64,000 bases of DNA from Phytoseiulus persimilis. Lineage: Eukaryota; Arthropoda; Arachnida; Mesostigmata; Phytoseiidae. Made by a program: the position numbers and the translations under genes. The notes under the pieces were generated by a model. That model saw nothing but the letters and a program-made list of their open reading frames with translations. It ran no database searches and was not told the DNA's origin. Positions 27,052 to 38,842 of this stretch are shown here, piece by piece (positions within the stretch are counted from its first letter, which is position 1; the number at the start of each line of letters is the position of its first letter). The DNA lies in contig CM075101.1 in the NCBI GenBank assembly GCA_037576195.1, forward strand, positions 37,944,001 through 38,008,000, read 5' to 3'.

Positions 27052-30000
27052 GTAAGTGAGGGAGCGTATTGGGGGAAAACTTGGGGTCTCGGGAGATGGC
27101 TCGGGGGAGGAATTCGCGAGCTCCGGTTTCCTGCGTTTGGCGCACGCGTTCTTCGAGGCTGGCGATCCGGTCCCGCGATGTATCGGCGCGCTGGCTGACG
27201 AGGACGAAAATAGTCGCTCATTTTTATAACCCGAATCTGTGCACCTCCCTGGCCAGCAAGTCATTCAGTTAACCGCTTTCGAGGCTGGACGTAAGAGAGA
27301 GAGAGCAGGAATTCCCCGTGTTGACAAATAGTCTCGTAGCCGCGCAGAGCGTCATAGTATCCGAAGCTGATGTCACAGAGCCGTAACTTTTTAGCGCACT
27401 CTCGGCACAATTACGAGGGCTCGAAACACGGGGAGAGAATGTCTGCGTGGTTTAGTCCGCCGATCCGCGTCGAAACGGAACAGTTTGTTTGTAAACGATC
27501 GGAGCTGCGTTCCAAAGTGGATCAAAGGCTTCCATAACTCGCCTGCCCATTCACACCGGCTACACGGTCGTCAGTTCGAAAACAACAACGCGTGGGGATG
27601 TTTTGGTACCTCAAAGTCACGAGAACAACGTCTTCATCGATGCGATGACTTACTCTGATGGGTTCGTTCACTGACGTACGAAATATTCTTGCGAGCTCGT
27701 TTCACGACTCACGTGATTGAACACTGTATCGGATTAACGACGTAGTTACCCTATACGATGGCTCCGCTCGGCACCTCCGGCAGAACCCGAACAGGACATG
27801 AGCCGTCCATTTGTTTCGGGAACGCTGATCGAACTAGTAGCTCTGAAAGAGCCTCCGTTGGAAATTTCGGCACGAGCCAACGACCTTGTACTTGACAGCG
27901 GGTCAAGCTTCCGAATTCGTCTTTGAGCGATTTCAATCGAAGAGAACAATAGCTCACGAGTGAGTGCCTTGGAACTACGTAAATCGCCGATTCAGAATGG
28001 TATCAAGTGAGAGGCGTGAACGTCATAGATGTGTTCTCTTAGTTTGTCGCTTTGTCTCAGAAGACATTTTCCCCCTTTTGTGACGCGCGAGCTTGATCCC
28101 TGCCTGCCTGAAAGCGCTTTGCATGGAAACATCGACGAATTGATAGACTGGATCGACTGCGCGGTTTATCGAGGTCAATGGAGATGACGGTTTTCCGCCG
28201 CGCGACAGGCTCGTGAATGAATCTGATTTTTTTTTTCAGGTTGACTCTTGTGATTTTGGTCGCAACGTGCTGTAATGCTCTCATTCCGGTAAGTTCTCCG
28301 TGCCCTTTTAAGCCTCCTCTCTTCATCGTCTCTTTACAGGTAGCAGATAGTTAGCCAAATCAGTTCGCCATGGATGAGGTCGAATTCGTCGCGGGGCGAA
28401 TCTCAGGTGGTTTTAGAGTTCATCGCTCGTGTGAATCTTTGCTTCAAAAAGCAATACGAGCAGTACTGAACTCCTCCTGTGAAAAATCATCCATCATCTT
28501 GGCCTGATCAAAGTCTACGGCTGTGTAACATTATCCGCGTACCCCAGCGAACTGACTGCCGCTCTCTATTTGTTCCTCGGTTCGAATAGAGGTCCCAATG
28601 CCAATTATTCGCATCTCCAGAGCTGTTAAGTGCGCGTTGTTCTCCATCAAGAGAGGACACGCCTACGGGGACGTGAATCACAGGTGACCGCCAAGTGTCG
28701 ACGTCAGAGTGGAGACGAGTCAAAGTTCTCTTCTTGAGCTGATTTATCGGCTTGTTCGCGGTGATCAAAATCTTAAAGTTCCGCTCCTGGCCACACACGA
28801 CCCCAGTCAGTGGTCATCCCGACAATCATGAAATTCCCAATAGAACTCGAGTAGTCGTCGATCGATTAAATTCCGTGTCTCGTCCTGTGCTTCGAATGAT
28901 CTCACTTCAACCGCTACGAAGGAGATAATCCCGGGCTTCATCGAGTGCGCACGGTCCCTCCTTGAAGGGTTCATTAAATGAGCCAAGAGACCTTCCATGA
29001 CTTAACCGGCGGGGAAATTAGGCAATCGCCTCATTGACATGTAGATACAGCTGAGATTAAAAAAGATCTAATAGGAGCCACCACCCTCGTTCGGAGGACT
29101 TGATGAGTTTCTGAAGTGCATCGTTTCAACGTTCATTGATTGATTTGATTGATTTTCATTTCGATCTTCGATATCCATCTTGATCGGAACGCTTGACATT
29201 CATGTCCCACCCATTTGATTCGGATGCATGGCGCGGGGACTTTCCCTCTGAGGAGACGCTATTCTACATCATGAGGGCTCGTCTCGAGGCATCTGATCTT
29301 CCTGAAGTTGATGTGACAATTTCAAACCAAGGCCATAACGAAGGTCACGGAGTCGAACGGCAAGGTGGTTCAAGAGACCTGAAGTGGAAAATTCCCACAC
29401 TTTTACGATGAGTCCACCGCGCGCATATCATTTCGGGAGTCAAGAGTGATTCCTAGAGCGTTCCCAACCTATTAGCAGTGGCATGCCGTCTCCAACTCCT
29501 AATCGATAGGAGCGCTGTCCTCTCGAAACGATCTGTCGGCTCCGTGCGGTTCTCTCGCCTAATGAGTGATTCTTCTTGCTTTCCACAGGTCATTTACGCA
29601 GGACCTGTGAACCAGGCGAAACACGAGGCGGCTTCGGAGTTTCAAAGTCTCATCTCAAAAGATTGGCCCTCGATGGACGTGAAACAAGAACTGGAAAGCG
29701 TGAATCACCGGGAAAGTCTCCTCATGTCGTCGACTCAACCGATTCAGCATCGAATGGCGTCGGCCCTGCCAACGAAGTCTGCGCCAAAAAAGTCGAGGAA
29801 ACTCCCGAACCGTATCAAGAAACACAGACATGAATCACCTGCGTTGTCAACTTCATCAGCCCCATCATCTCCCTCGACGGCCATCCCGGCAACAAGTCCA
29901 CAAGCGTCGACGTCGCTATTTCCTACAGTATCATCCGCACCAGCATCGTCGACGACGACGACTACATCAAGCTTGCCCACAACCTCGTTCGAAGCCACCG

Positions 30001-32692
30001 CGCCGCCGACGTCAACAACAACGACGAGGCCGCCGACGATAACACCACAACGGAATTCCCCGATATTGGGCCACGCGCGCACGTCGAGACGAAGTAGAGT
30101 CAGTCACTCGAAGCGGAATCTAGTGAAACTCAGAAGCAAATGCTTCCCCGGCTTCGTCACCATCGGTACAACAGGGGTCGCCTCGAAAGTGTTGGACAAG
30201 AACACGGAATCCGAAGGTGAGTCCCGTTTGCGTTTTCCGAGAGACTCTCCTCCACTTGCCAATTCCCCTCCAGCTCACCTTCAACTTGGCGCGAAATAGC
30301 CGTCGAACACTGTGTGGCCTATCGATTGAGCTTTCGAGGAGCATCCCCGTGAAGAGTCGTCGATTTTCTTAGAAAAAGGGGGAACGCTCGTATAAAGAAC
30401 CAATATCCGAGTCTCTGAATCCGCGAACAGGATTGCAGCAGCCCGAACGGGAACAAGAACTCCGAGGAGTTCTGTGCTGTTTCCATCCGCGATCGGCCGA
30501 CACGATCTCTTAAATGACGGAAATCTGTTGCTGTTTCGTCGGAGTAATGACAGACAGCCGTCGCCAAAGTTGGAAGACGTCGGTGAAACTTGCGACGATC
30601 GATAGAGAATCCGTCGTTTTCATTCTCTACCGCATTATCGATCCCGTTTCCTGCGGTACGTGTCGCGTGAACTCCGAGCCTGGAAGCAGTGGACTCCATG
30701 TCCACCGACGCGATGGGGAGAAAAATCTGATCCAACGGTCCCCTCACACAATCCGAATTTTGTTCGGGGAATATCGAAAACGATTATTCCATTGCTCCTC
30801 GGAAACATATTCGACCCGCATCATTGGGTTCGGCTACTTTCGATTGTGGAGAACGTACACGTAGTGCCGCTGGATCTCGTCGAGTGATCGCCGAGCTCAA
30901 TTGATGTTGCATAGTTCTGTGAATTTTTCCGTGTGACATTTAGAGAGAAGCCCGGTTCGGCTCGACTGTCGGCTTGGAGGAGCATAAAATTGTGTTCATT
31001 GTGTCGACGAACTGAGGTGACACCTTTTGAAGTGCTGATGGCGGCGGCATCGGCGAGCGCAGTCGGCCGTAGCCTTCGGTCGGTCTCTTTGGAGATAGAA
31101 ACGTCAGAGCATGTGCGATAACGCGGCCCCCTACGATCGTTTCGTGGAAGTACTTTGAGCCAGGCAGAGCAGAGTGGCTTTCAACTAGCGAACTAACTCT
31201 CCCGTGTCGGACTTTGAAACCGCGAATTCCTATCCAACTTGAGCGCCGATGGCAACCACGGCGATTCCGTCGCGGGGGTAGGACCCATGAGGGAGATCCA
31301 TCTCCCGTTCACGTTAAAACATTTTACTTCGGATCGAGTCTTCCTCGCGAGGTTTTCCCCACGAACTCGTTTGCTGCAGCTGCTTCGTTTAATGTGTCGC
31401 ACAGTGGGTGCAGTGTGAGAATCAGGCTCCGGTCTCCAACCCTCTCGCTGATAGGGCGACTCCGCTTGTCCTGATCAGAGGAGATGGGACGACCAATGTA
31501 GGACCGTCCGGAGAAATGAAACTGAATCATCGCTCGACGATGCCTCCAAGTTTGGTGCCGGAACGCGGTAAAAAGAAGGGCGCTCAGATGTTTCTTGTGA
31601 GGAGATAGGGTCGTTCGGGATCCGGGCACTCGCTATTGAAACCTTTTCCTTTGACAGACAATATCAATTATGGTGCTCCTCTGGTGACATCTGCCACCGG
31701 CTTGTGAGCCTGAATGATGGGTTCAGATAAATTTGGTCAATTAACGGAGTTTCTGACTTTTCGATTTACCTTCTTGACTCGGTTGACGGGGATGCGGATC
31801 CGTCGCGGAGGTCTTCAACCGAAGCTCGATCCCAAAGCTCTGGTTTCTCCTCCGTCTCATTGGCAGCACTTTTGTTCATCAGTAATTGGACCATCGATCA
31901 GACTTCACGGTTTTCGTGTTGCTCCTGGCTCTCTTTGTGGAATCCTCTCGCGCTGTCGAGAATTTGCACGACCTGCCCGGTCGCCGTTTCAGCTCAGATC
32001 TCCCTGAGCAGTGTCAACGAACGAACGAGTGCTCTAACTCTGGGAGAATGAAGTTGGCGGGAACAAAAGAGGACAATTCAGGAAGAATTCAGCTCCCAGG
32101 AGATGTATTAGCTACAACTGGCTTCGAGGATGACACGAAGGCGATGGCTGAGGGCTTTTCGGATTAAGAGGGGGCTGTCGGTATGCTCGTCGCTCGCCGT
32201 GCAGGGCGGGTTCTCGCTTCGAGTGGTACCTTCGGTTGTCAACCGCAGAACTACGACGGCGGATACGACCAAGTGGGTGAGGAACGTTCGGCTGCTCGTG
32301 GGGTGGTTCGGTACGGGGCTAGGCACGGGCGCGGTGGTTCCCAACAGAGATAGTGGGTCGCGCATCTTAGTCGCTCATTTTTTTGGTTTTTGTCATGAAA
32401 GAGAACGTGCTCCGGACCGGCTCAGGTTCCATCAGTTCCCCTTGGCGGGGACTTTGGAGTGTAACTTAGTCCATAGATTGTTATTTCCGATGTCATTCGT
32501 ATGACGTGTCAATGCTTCAATACTTCGTCTTGCCGAACACACACTACGAGATTTCTTTCGGCCGAGTGCCAAAGTCTCTCCAAGTTTATTTTTCTTTACC
32601 TCTCCTGTATGTTTCGGCGATTTGCTCGGCGGAAATGTGGGTCTTTTGAACAGACTTTAGACTTTGACGCCGGCGATACAGCGACTCTAGAC

Positions 32693-32734
<42 letters not shown>

Positions 32735-35700
32735 TGTGTGAGCGTGTGTATACAAATGTGTGAGCGCATGTTAAGTCTGACTGATGACCACCGTTGTGGT
32801 CTGGATCGCCGCGGACAATGGAGATGCGACACATTCGCGGCTGCCTTCCTCGCCGGCTCTTTTCTGCTTAGCTTGTGGGTAGACGAGAAACAGAGCGGGC
32901 GGCAAGGAACTCGACTTGGTTCATGAGCAGTTGTCCGAGCAAAGTCCTTTAATCCGCCCAAATCGCCTACCCGCTCGGTTTTCATCCAGTTCGCATGTTA
33001 TTGAAGTGACAAAACCATAATCTCAGAGTAAATCTCAACCTGATAACCACGATCGTAGTCAGTAGCTCAGAATCGGTTCACATCCGAACGTCGCCTACAA
33101 ACACGAACGAGGCTCCTCGTTCAGGGTCATGAGCCCTTGGCCTGACTACAACAAGTTGGATCATAGAACTTCCCACTTGGTTGAGGGTCACTCGGCTCTC
33201 TTTATTTCTGCCTGCCTTCATGGACTTCTCTACTGCCTCAAGATTGATTCCCTGCAATCGCTCGTGTAGGGGAATATTATATTTCCAACTGACGAATCGA
33301 TCATTCCGATTGCACGACACTCATCATAACGCTTCCCTTCTCAATTTACAGCGTTCCTGCAGATAATCTCGCTCAACTCGTCGAATAAAAATAAAACTAT
33401 TGTGGCTTTGCGAGGAGACAAATCAGGCCACTATCTATGCGTGGAGAAGGAGAAAGGATTCGTGTCCAGAGTGAGTACTTGTTTGACATTTTTAACGAAA
33501 CTGCTAAGATGTGAATCGTGGGCCCGCGCGAGAACCCGGGCTCATTGCCGCTTAGCGGAACAGTTCAGCGAGCTTCCGGAGTCGCATTCGGAGCATCCAA
33601 GTCCGGCGAATCTTCCAGCGATGTCATGAACTCGAAAAACTGAGCGATTCCGTAGACCACCGTGAAGACTACGTAGACGAATAGGATGCACACTGTGCAC
33701 TGTCGAATGGATCGCTCGAACAAGAAGATCCTCGTGACCTCATCCTCGTTTTCCTCATCAAGGCTAGGGCGCTGGTGCTTGTGAAGTACCAAGTTTCGAA
33801 CCCTCTGATGCTTCTCGTCCGACGGGAACAAATCCTCAGTGGGCGATATCTGTGGATCGTTTCACGGTTCGAGGTTATTGTTGTTACATCGGCGAACGAG
33901 GAAATCTCAATTGCCGAACCCAGCATGATACGAAGGAGACTCAACGAGTGGATTCGATGCGCTCCTTTTCCAGGGCTTCCACAAGTTCTCTTCGATTTGT
34001 TCGAGTTCGAGAGCGTTTAAAACTCTCGCTTGCGCAAACAGCCGGCCCGTGTTATCATCGTCTTGCGAACTGCTCTCGCTCCCCTCCACGGATGTTGAAG
34101 GGGCTCGCATCCCCGAACTCGCCGCGAGATTCTTTGGCTGACGAATTCGTTGTCTTCATTGAACTGCCGTCTCGTCGTCGGCTCAATCAGAGCGGTCGGT
34201 CATTCCGTATGGATAACTTTGTGCTCGAGTCTTCCGCGTCACATCAAACCCGAAGATGCTGTTTAGAGGCTTTCAACGCATGAGGTGCTGCCCGACCGAT
34301 GTGTGAGGTCTCTTTCGCCCGACCTCCTCCGGAGACAAGTTGCTTCTATTTGCATAAGATTTATACCTTTATTACGTGAGCGGTCCATCAAAGTGGTCGG
34401 TGGCCGGAGCAGACAGTCACTCAGAGAGAGCAACGAAGGGCTTTCCCGTCTTGATGAAGACCTCAGCGTCCACGGGCTGACGACGCTTGTCGTCCAATTA
34501 CTCAATCAAGGATGGTTTGACTCGTTTACCGAGAACACCGTTGGACGACGCGGGCTCCGGAGGGAAACGAAGAGCTCGTACACGTTTGCATGCGAGCTTC
34601 ATGTCTGCCGGAGTTGATAAGGAGACAGACTGACTCACTCACCGACGAGCTACGTGGACTTCAAGTTGAACTGACTTCCTGAAGATAACTGGAGCAGTAA
34701 AAAATGAATTGACGGACGGAAGGCGCGACTAGGAGATGATAGTACCGATCAACGGGGAATCACGGATGCAGTAGTCGCCTTGTTTTACGTTTCGCAATGA
34801 GACGGCCTTGTGGAGTTCGTCTACTCCGTCAGTATGGCTCGGCGCTGGTAGAGCGGTTGCGTGAAACAGCGGGGATCTTTGCTTTTGAGGCTTGATCATC
34901 TTTTAGATGTATTCGGAGATTCAATGAATTTCGCCCACTCTTATCTGCCCTATCGTTTGCGTCATTGTACGCGGCTCCCCTATCGTCTCTGACCCAGAGA
35001 TGGTCACACGACAACATGACGGACTCGACTGACTCATAGCTCGGCGGTCGAACGGACAGACCGACCGACCGACCCTCGACAGACAGGTGAGGACCGCCCA
35101 TTCTGATTGATATTGGATTCGGCGGCACTCGTTCTCTTGAGGGTCGTCGTCGTCGTTGCTGATTATCGACGAATCTCATTCAGGCCATCCACCTTGTAAG
35201 CCTTATCAGATTTTTGTCTTGTCCCCGGCGTGGTCTGCGTCGCCCATGAAAGCAAAGCTCAATCACCTATCCCGCGTTCCTCGGCTTGACAAAACTCGAC
35301 CCGGATCATATTGTGGATGGATGACGGTCACCGAAACCGCGCAAAATTTCGAGGGGTTCGAGAGTGAGCACAGTCTGCCGCACGAATTGACTGAGTAACT
35401 GACCGGTGAGGAGAGGAGACGCCGTCTCGCGTTACCGTTTTTAGCCGAGGGTCGCTCGAGGCGATACTTATTCAATTAAAAACGCGGCGCTTTCTCTGGT
35501 GGCACATATTGCCGACGCCACCGTGCTGTCGTCGACTTCTCGTTGGGCCTGTAAACCCAGAGCTCGCAACTCGGAATGCCGAGTAAGTTCCCCAGCCGGA
35601 GGTACACCGAGGCAGCGGCATCAGCCGACTCGGTGGCCCCGTTAAGATGTTACATTACGACGGTACCCGTTGTTGCATCCCACTCGGGATGTTTGTTTTC

Positions 35701-36703
35701 GCTCGTGTTGTCGATTACATTAGCTGACCTAATTTGCTGAAGTGAGCCATAAATTCCTTTGTTTAGAATGACGAACTTCCGTGACTCAACATCTTCATGC
35801 GGGAGACCTCACACAGGTCGACGAGCTGTAAACCACCGAGTCTGAATGAATGTCTGCCGGAACACATCATCCGCGCTATGACGCTCAGTTGCTGTGTGCC
35901 TATCCGTGCTATATTTCGTGCGCATGCCTCCATTTGCTGTATTTCTGCGCTTGAACTTACCGACCAGTTTTGAAGTCCCCGAGAATGGACATCTGAACAT
36001 TCCTCTCACTCAGTACACAGAAGCTATTCACAGTCTGACGACTCCGATGGTAGGAGGCTCGTGTCCGAATCTGATAGTTGCCAGTACCCAACGAGCGCCA
36101 TCCGCGTTGACAGAATAATTCACATCTTCACGTCGAGTGATGAGGACCACCCTCAGACATGAGGGCTCTGACAGTTTCAGCTGCTCACTACCCGCACCTC
36201 ATCATTTCGGTCGCTCTGTTTATCTCTGTTCGGCTCCCTTACGGCTGTTCAACCCCGCCACTCCGGAAGGTACTCCGATTCCGAAGCTCGACGCTGACTC
36301 TCGGATCATTCTTTTCAGAAAGTGCGCGCGAACTCGGTTCCCCGTGAATGTCAGTTCATCGAGAAGCACCTTAACGGCAAATTTGTGCGTTACGTGTCGC
36401 TCAGAGGTCCGAAGAGGTTCCTGAGCTTTGATGAAAGCGGCAAACCTGTGCCGTGGAGGAACCATGAGATGCACAAGATACACTCAAAAAGCTGCACAAA
36501 CTTTCTGGTGAGTTCACCTGCGGGAACTTGTGCGAATGCGATTCCAACATTTCCTGTTCTTGCTCCTCGGCTCTTATGCGTCAACGAGAATCATCGTGGG
36601 CGGCGAGATGTCTAACGATTCGTGAAATTTTCAGCGTGTTGCACAGGCCAAGAGCAACGTCGCGAGAAAAATCCTACGTGAGCGTTTGTTGCCCAATCCA
36701 TGA
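27041..36703 (+). CDS. Secreted fibroblast growth factor family ligand (six coding exons)
   Basis: Model: exons 27,041-27,051, 28,240-28,288, 29,589-30,216, 33,352-33,470, 36,319-36,507 and 36,635-36,703 (stop 36,701-36,703). All junctions are GT/AG and phase-compatible, giving 1,065 nt and 354 aa. Exons 1-2 encode a 20-residue hydrophobic signal peptide split after 11 nt. Exon 3 encodes a basic patch, then a Thr/Ser/Pro-rich linker (about residues 105-190), then the start of the FGF core with VKLRSKCFPGF. Exon 4 gives IVALRGDKSGHYLCVEKEKG, the core FGF strand with the GxYLCx signature. Exon 5 gives RECQFIE, matching the family ECxFxE motif, and HKIHSKSCTNFL, the heparin-binding end of the trefoil. 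The exon boundaries fall where vertebrate FGF introns fall. The ligand should act outside the cell on an FGF receptor tyrosine kinase. The orthology group (branchless, pyramus/thisbe or FGF8-like) is unresolved. The first exon rests on splice phase and signal-peptide quality. Confidence 0.88.
32696..32740. repeat. (TG)n dinucleotide microsatellite
   Basis: About 17 uninterrupted GT units followed by a slightly broken continuation (tttgtgtgtg). It lies in the third intron of the FGF gene. Confidence 0.92.
33565..34110 (-). CDS. Possible nested single-pass membrane protein (antisense, inside FGF intron 4)
   Basis: Proposed exons are 34,110-33,946 and 33,849-33,565. They join in phase 0 through a weak donor (GTTGAG) and a CCACAG acceptor, giving 149 aa with a stop at 33,567-33,565. 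The N-terminal part is acidic and Ser-rich (SESSSQDDDNTGR) and is followed by a helical charged segment. The C-terminal exon has an acidic stretch (LDEENEDEVTRIF), then one strong membrane segment (CILFVYVVFTVVYGIAQFF), then a short tail. The layout suggests a small type II or tail-anchored protein. No family is recognised. It lies wholly within the intron between FGF exons 4 and 5 on the opposite strand. The weak donor and lack of homology make this tentative; the upstream ATG may not be the true start. Confidence 0.35.
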
Positions 36704-38188
36704 TGTTCTTCTGATCCACAACAGCTGCCGGAGGCTTCGTCTTAGCTCCGAAGATCTATGTTATATTTATTTTACCCATCGCGAACCTGCATGAGTGTCA
36801 CCGTCTTCTTCACTGCCGTCATTTGGAGACCTGTAAATTATTTATGATTTGAGGCGTTTGGAGCAAAGACGCTCAACACTGAAAGAATCTCTTCACGTCA
36901 CGCCTCATCAAATGAAATCATCATAAACATTTCCTCGGGGTTCTTCGCGAATCCTCAATGTTCGCTGCGCGTGTTCTCAATATTTATTTGGTTCTATTTG
37001 AGAGCCGTAGGTAGAGCTTGTACAATGGGTTGAGTGAAAGTGTTCACGCACCGCTACCTGTTCTAGCTCAGTGAAATGCAAACGTGAGCCGAGGTGTATG
37101 GGACAGGGCGATACTCCACCAAGAGAAATGGTCTGACACCGAGGTACCCGAGAGACCGCGAAGTGCCGTCAAACTCGAGAGGACAGGCGGGAACATGCGG
37201 ACAGTGGAATGAGCGAAGTTGCGCGCATCCCTTTCCAACGTTCTCAGAGAAAATGTCTTTCAGGTCATCACCTCAACGAAAAGAGTGCCCTCATGAACTT
37301 TCAAAAGTGTCAGGCTCAATTGCTCGGGACGATGTCAATTGAATAGCGAAACGACATTGCCGTTGCAAGCTTGCCCATGACCTTCGACATTGATCCAAGC
37401 GAATGGGAGCCACGAAACTCAGTGGTTCAATGGCGTTTCTGATAGGATCGTCTATGAACGTCTATCGACTTCCGAGAAGTACGTGAGATCCTGCTTCCTC
37501 GGCCGATGGGCGCAGCTCAAGACACCATTATTATGGATTGAAAAAAAAATTATCTGAGGTCTTGGTAACTCCCGACTGGGGTTCGACTCAGGGATCAACT
37601 GAGGTTTGAGGTCTGGTATTGCGGTTTGAACGTCTTTGTTCTTGAAAACTTTGAGCGTGGATTGGAGAAGGGTCCTAGTTCGAAGCATTGATCCGGGATC
37701 TGCTGAGACTTACATACGTAACTCGGCGACGCATTACAAAGAAGAGCCATCCGACAGTTGCTCGTGGGAGTACCACTCAAATGACCGTTGATGTGACTCG
37801 ATTCTCATCCGCAATTTCGGACAGGATCAGTCGGAGAAGACCGGGAGTTCGGCGCGCTCGGCACCACACTAGCGGATTCGCCCAGGGTACCAAGTACCCA
37901 GTGACTCATGGTAACAGAATTCACAGCGGGTATCGGAGCTTGAGCAGTAGGCTCGATCCCTGCCGCTGACGCTCCAATCTCCTCCGCGCTCCTATTCCTG
38001 GAATGCTTTTTGCGGTTTCCGTTCTCCTCAAGCGAATCGCGCAGTAAATTCTTCGGGCCTGCTGTCACCAGACACTGGGTTCTTGCATGCCACCGCTCCA
38101 ACCGTGAGACTTGAGGAAAGTTTTCATTCCTATGAACAAGACTGCGGACAATTGTGTGAAAAAGCGAGCAGATGAGCTTTTGTTTCCA
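36704..38188. other. Intergenic stretch after the FGF gene
   Basis: No coding exon is supported. The FGF 3' UTR should begin here, but I see no clear AATAAA within the first few hundred bases. The ORFs at 37,452-37,780 (-) lack domain or splice support. Confidence 0.45.
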
Positions 38189-38667
38189 TCACAGAAATGA
38201 ACAGCGTCCACAGGGAACGACCTGCAATACACAACTGCAGACCCGAAGTTCTGTCTCAGCTGCTCTCGAAGCGATCCGTTGGGAGACCATTCCTTACGAT
38301 GCAGTCCTTCTCCTCTGTACAGTACGTCGAATAGTCAATAAGTAGCCAATGTGGCAGCCACTCGTAGGTCTCGCGATTGTATACTTCCCTAGAATACGAT
38401 ATCCATTGTATTTCCGGTCCGAAAACTGGATAGATGATGAAAAGACTCGTATGCAGAGGCGTCAGAGAACTTTTACCCCTGGACAGTTGTTCGGCTGACG
38501 CATACTCTGTCATTTGAGATCAACTGACGCGAAGTATCTTACCTCGGCTTCGGAATACGGCAGATGTGCCCTACTCTTTGTCGACACATATCTCCCTTAG
38601 ACTCACGTCCAGTGGATGGAACAGCAAAGGCGAGCACAGTATTACAGCGGTCATAATGTGTGCTATA
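38189..38667 (-). CDS. Possible 3' exons of an unrecognised Cys-containing protein
   Basis: Three open exons chain in phase: 38,667-38,543 (donor GTAAGA), 38,478-38,298 (donor GTAAGG) and 38,221-38,189 (stop TGA). They give 112 codons plus stop. The translation has seven cysteines, including a closing STYCTEEKDCI joined to VVPCGRCSFL, which suggests disulphides in an extracellular protein. The first exon begins in phase 0 after a TTAG acceptor, so at least one upstream exon is missing. A candidate is the open frame at 38,843-39,082 (-), but I could not find a clean in-phase donor. No family is recognised. Support comes only from splice motifs, phase and cysteine content. Confidence 0.3.
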
Positions 38668-38842
38668 CTAACAGTGTATTACCATCCATCTATTGGCAAT
38701 GGATGGATCTCTGAGAGTTCGGGAATGAAGGTACGGAATGTTTCTCGCCCCGACTCTCGCAACGGTCCCGTGTTAGAGTATGCATGTATAGATCATATGC
38801 GTGACACTTACGATAATTGCATAAAATAATATAATGATTCAA

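Noticed and set aside
29744-30082. Val/Asp-rich minus-strand frame of 112 codons
   Set aside because: Antisense translation of the Thr/Ser/Pro-rich FGF linker.
31886-32167. Hydrophobic signal-like frame (VFVLLLALFVESSRA) in an FGF intron
   Set aside because: No ATG before the hydrophobic part and no in-phase donor; the signal peptide from 27,041/28,240 is better supported.
36159-36272. ATG frame with a hydrophobic start that could be spliced in phase to the FGF exon at 36,319
   Set aside because: It would give only half an FGF core. The exon at 33,352-33,470 supplies the missing strands with correct phase, so this frame is taken as intronic chance.
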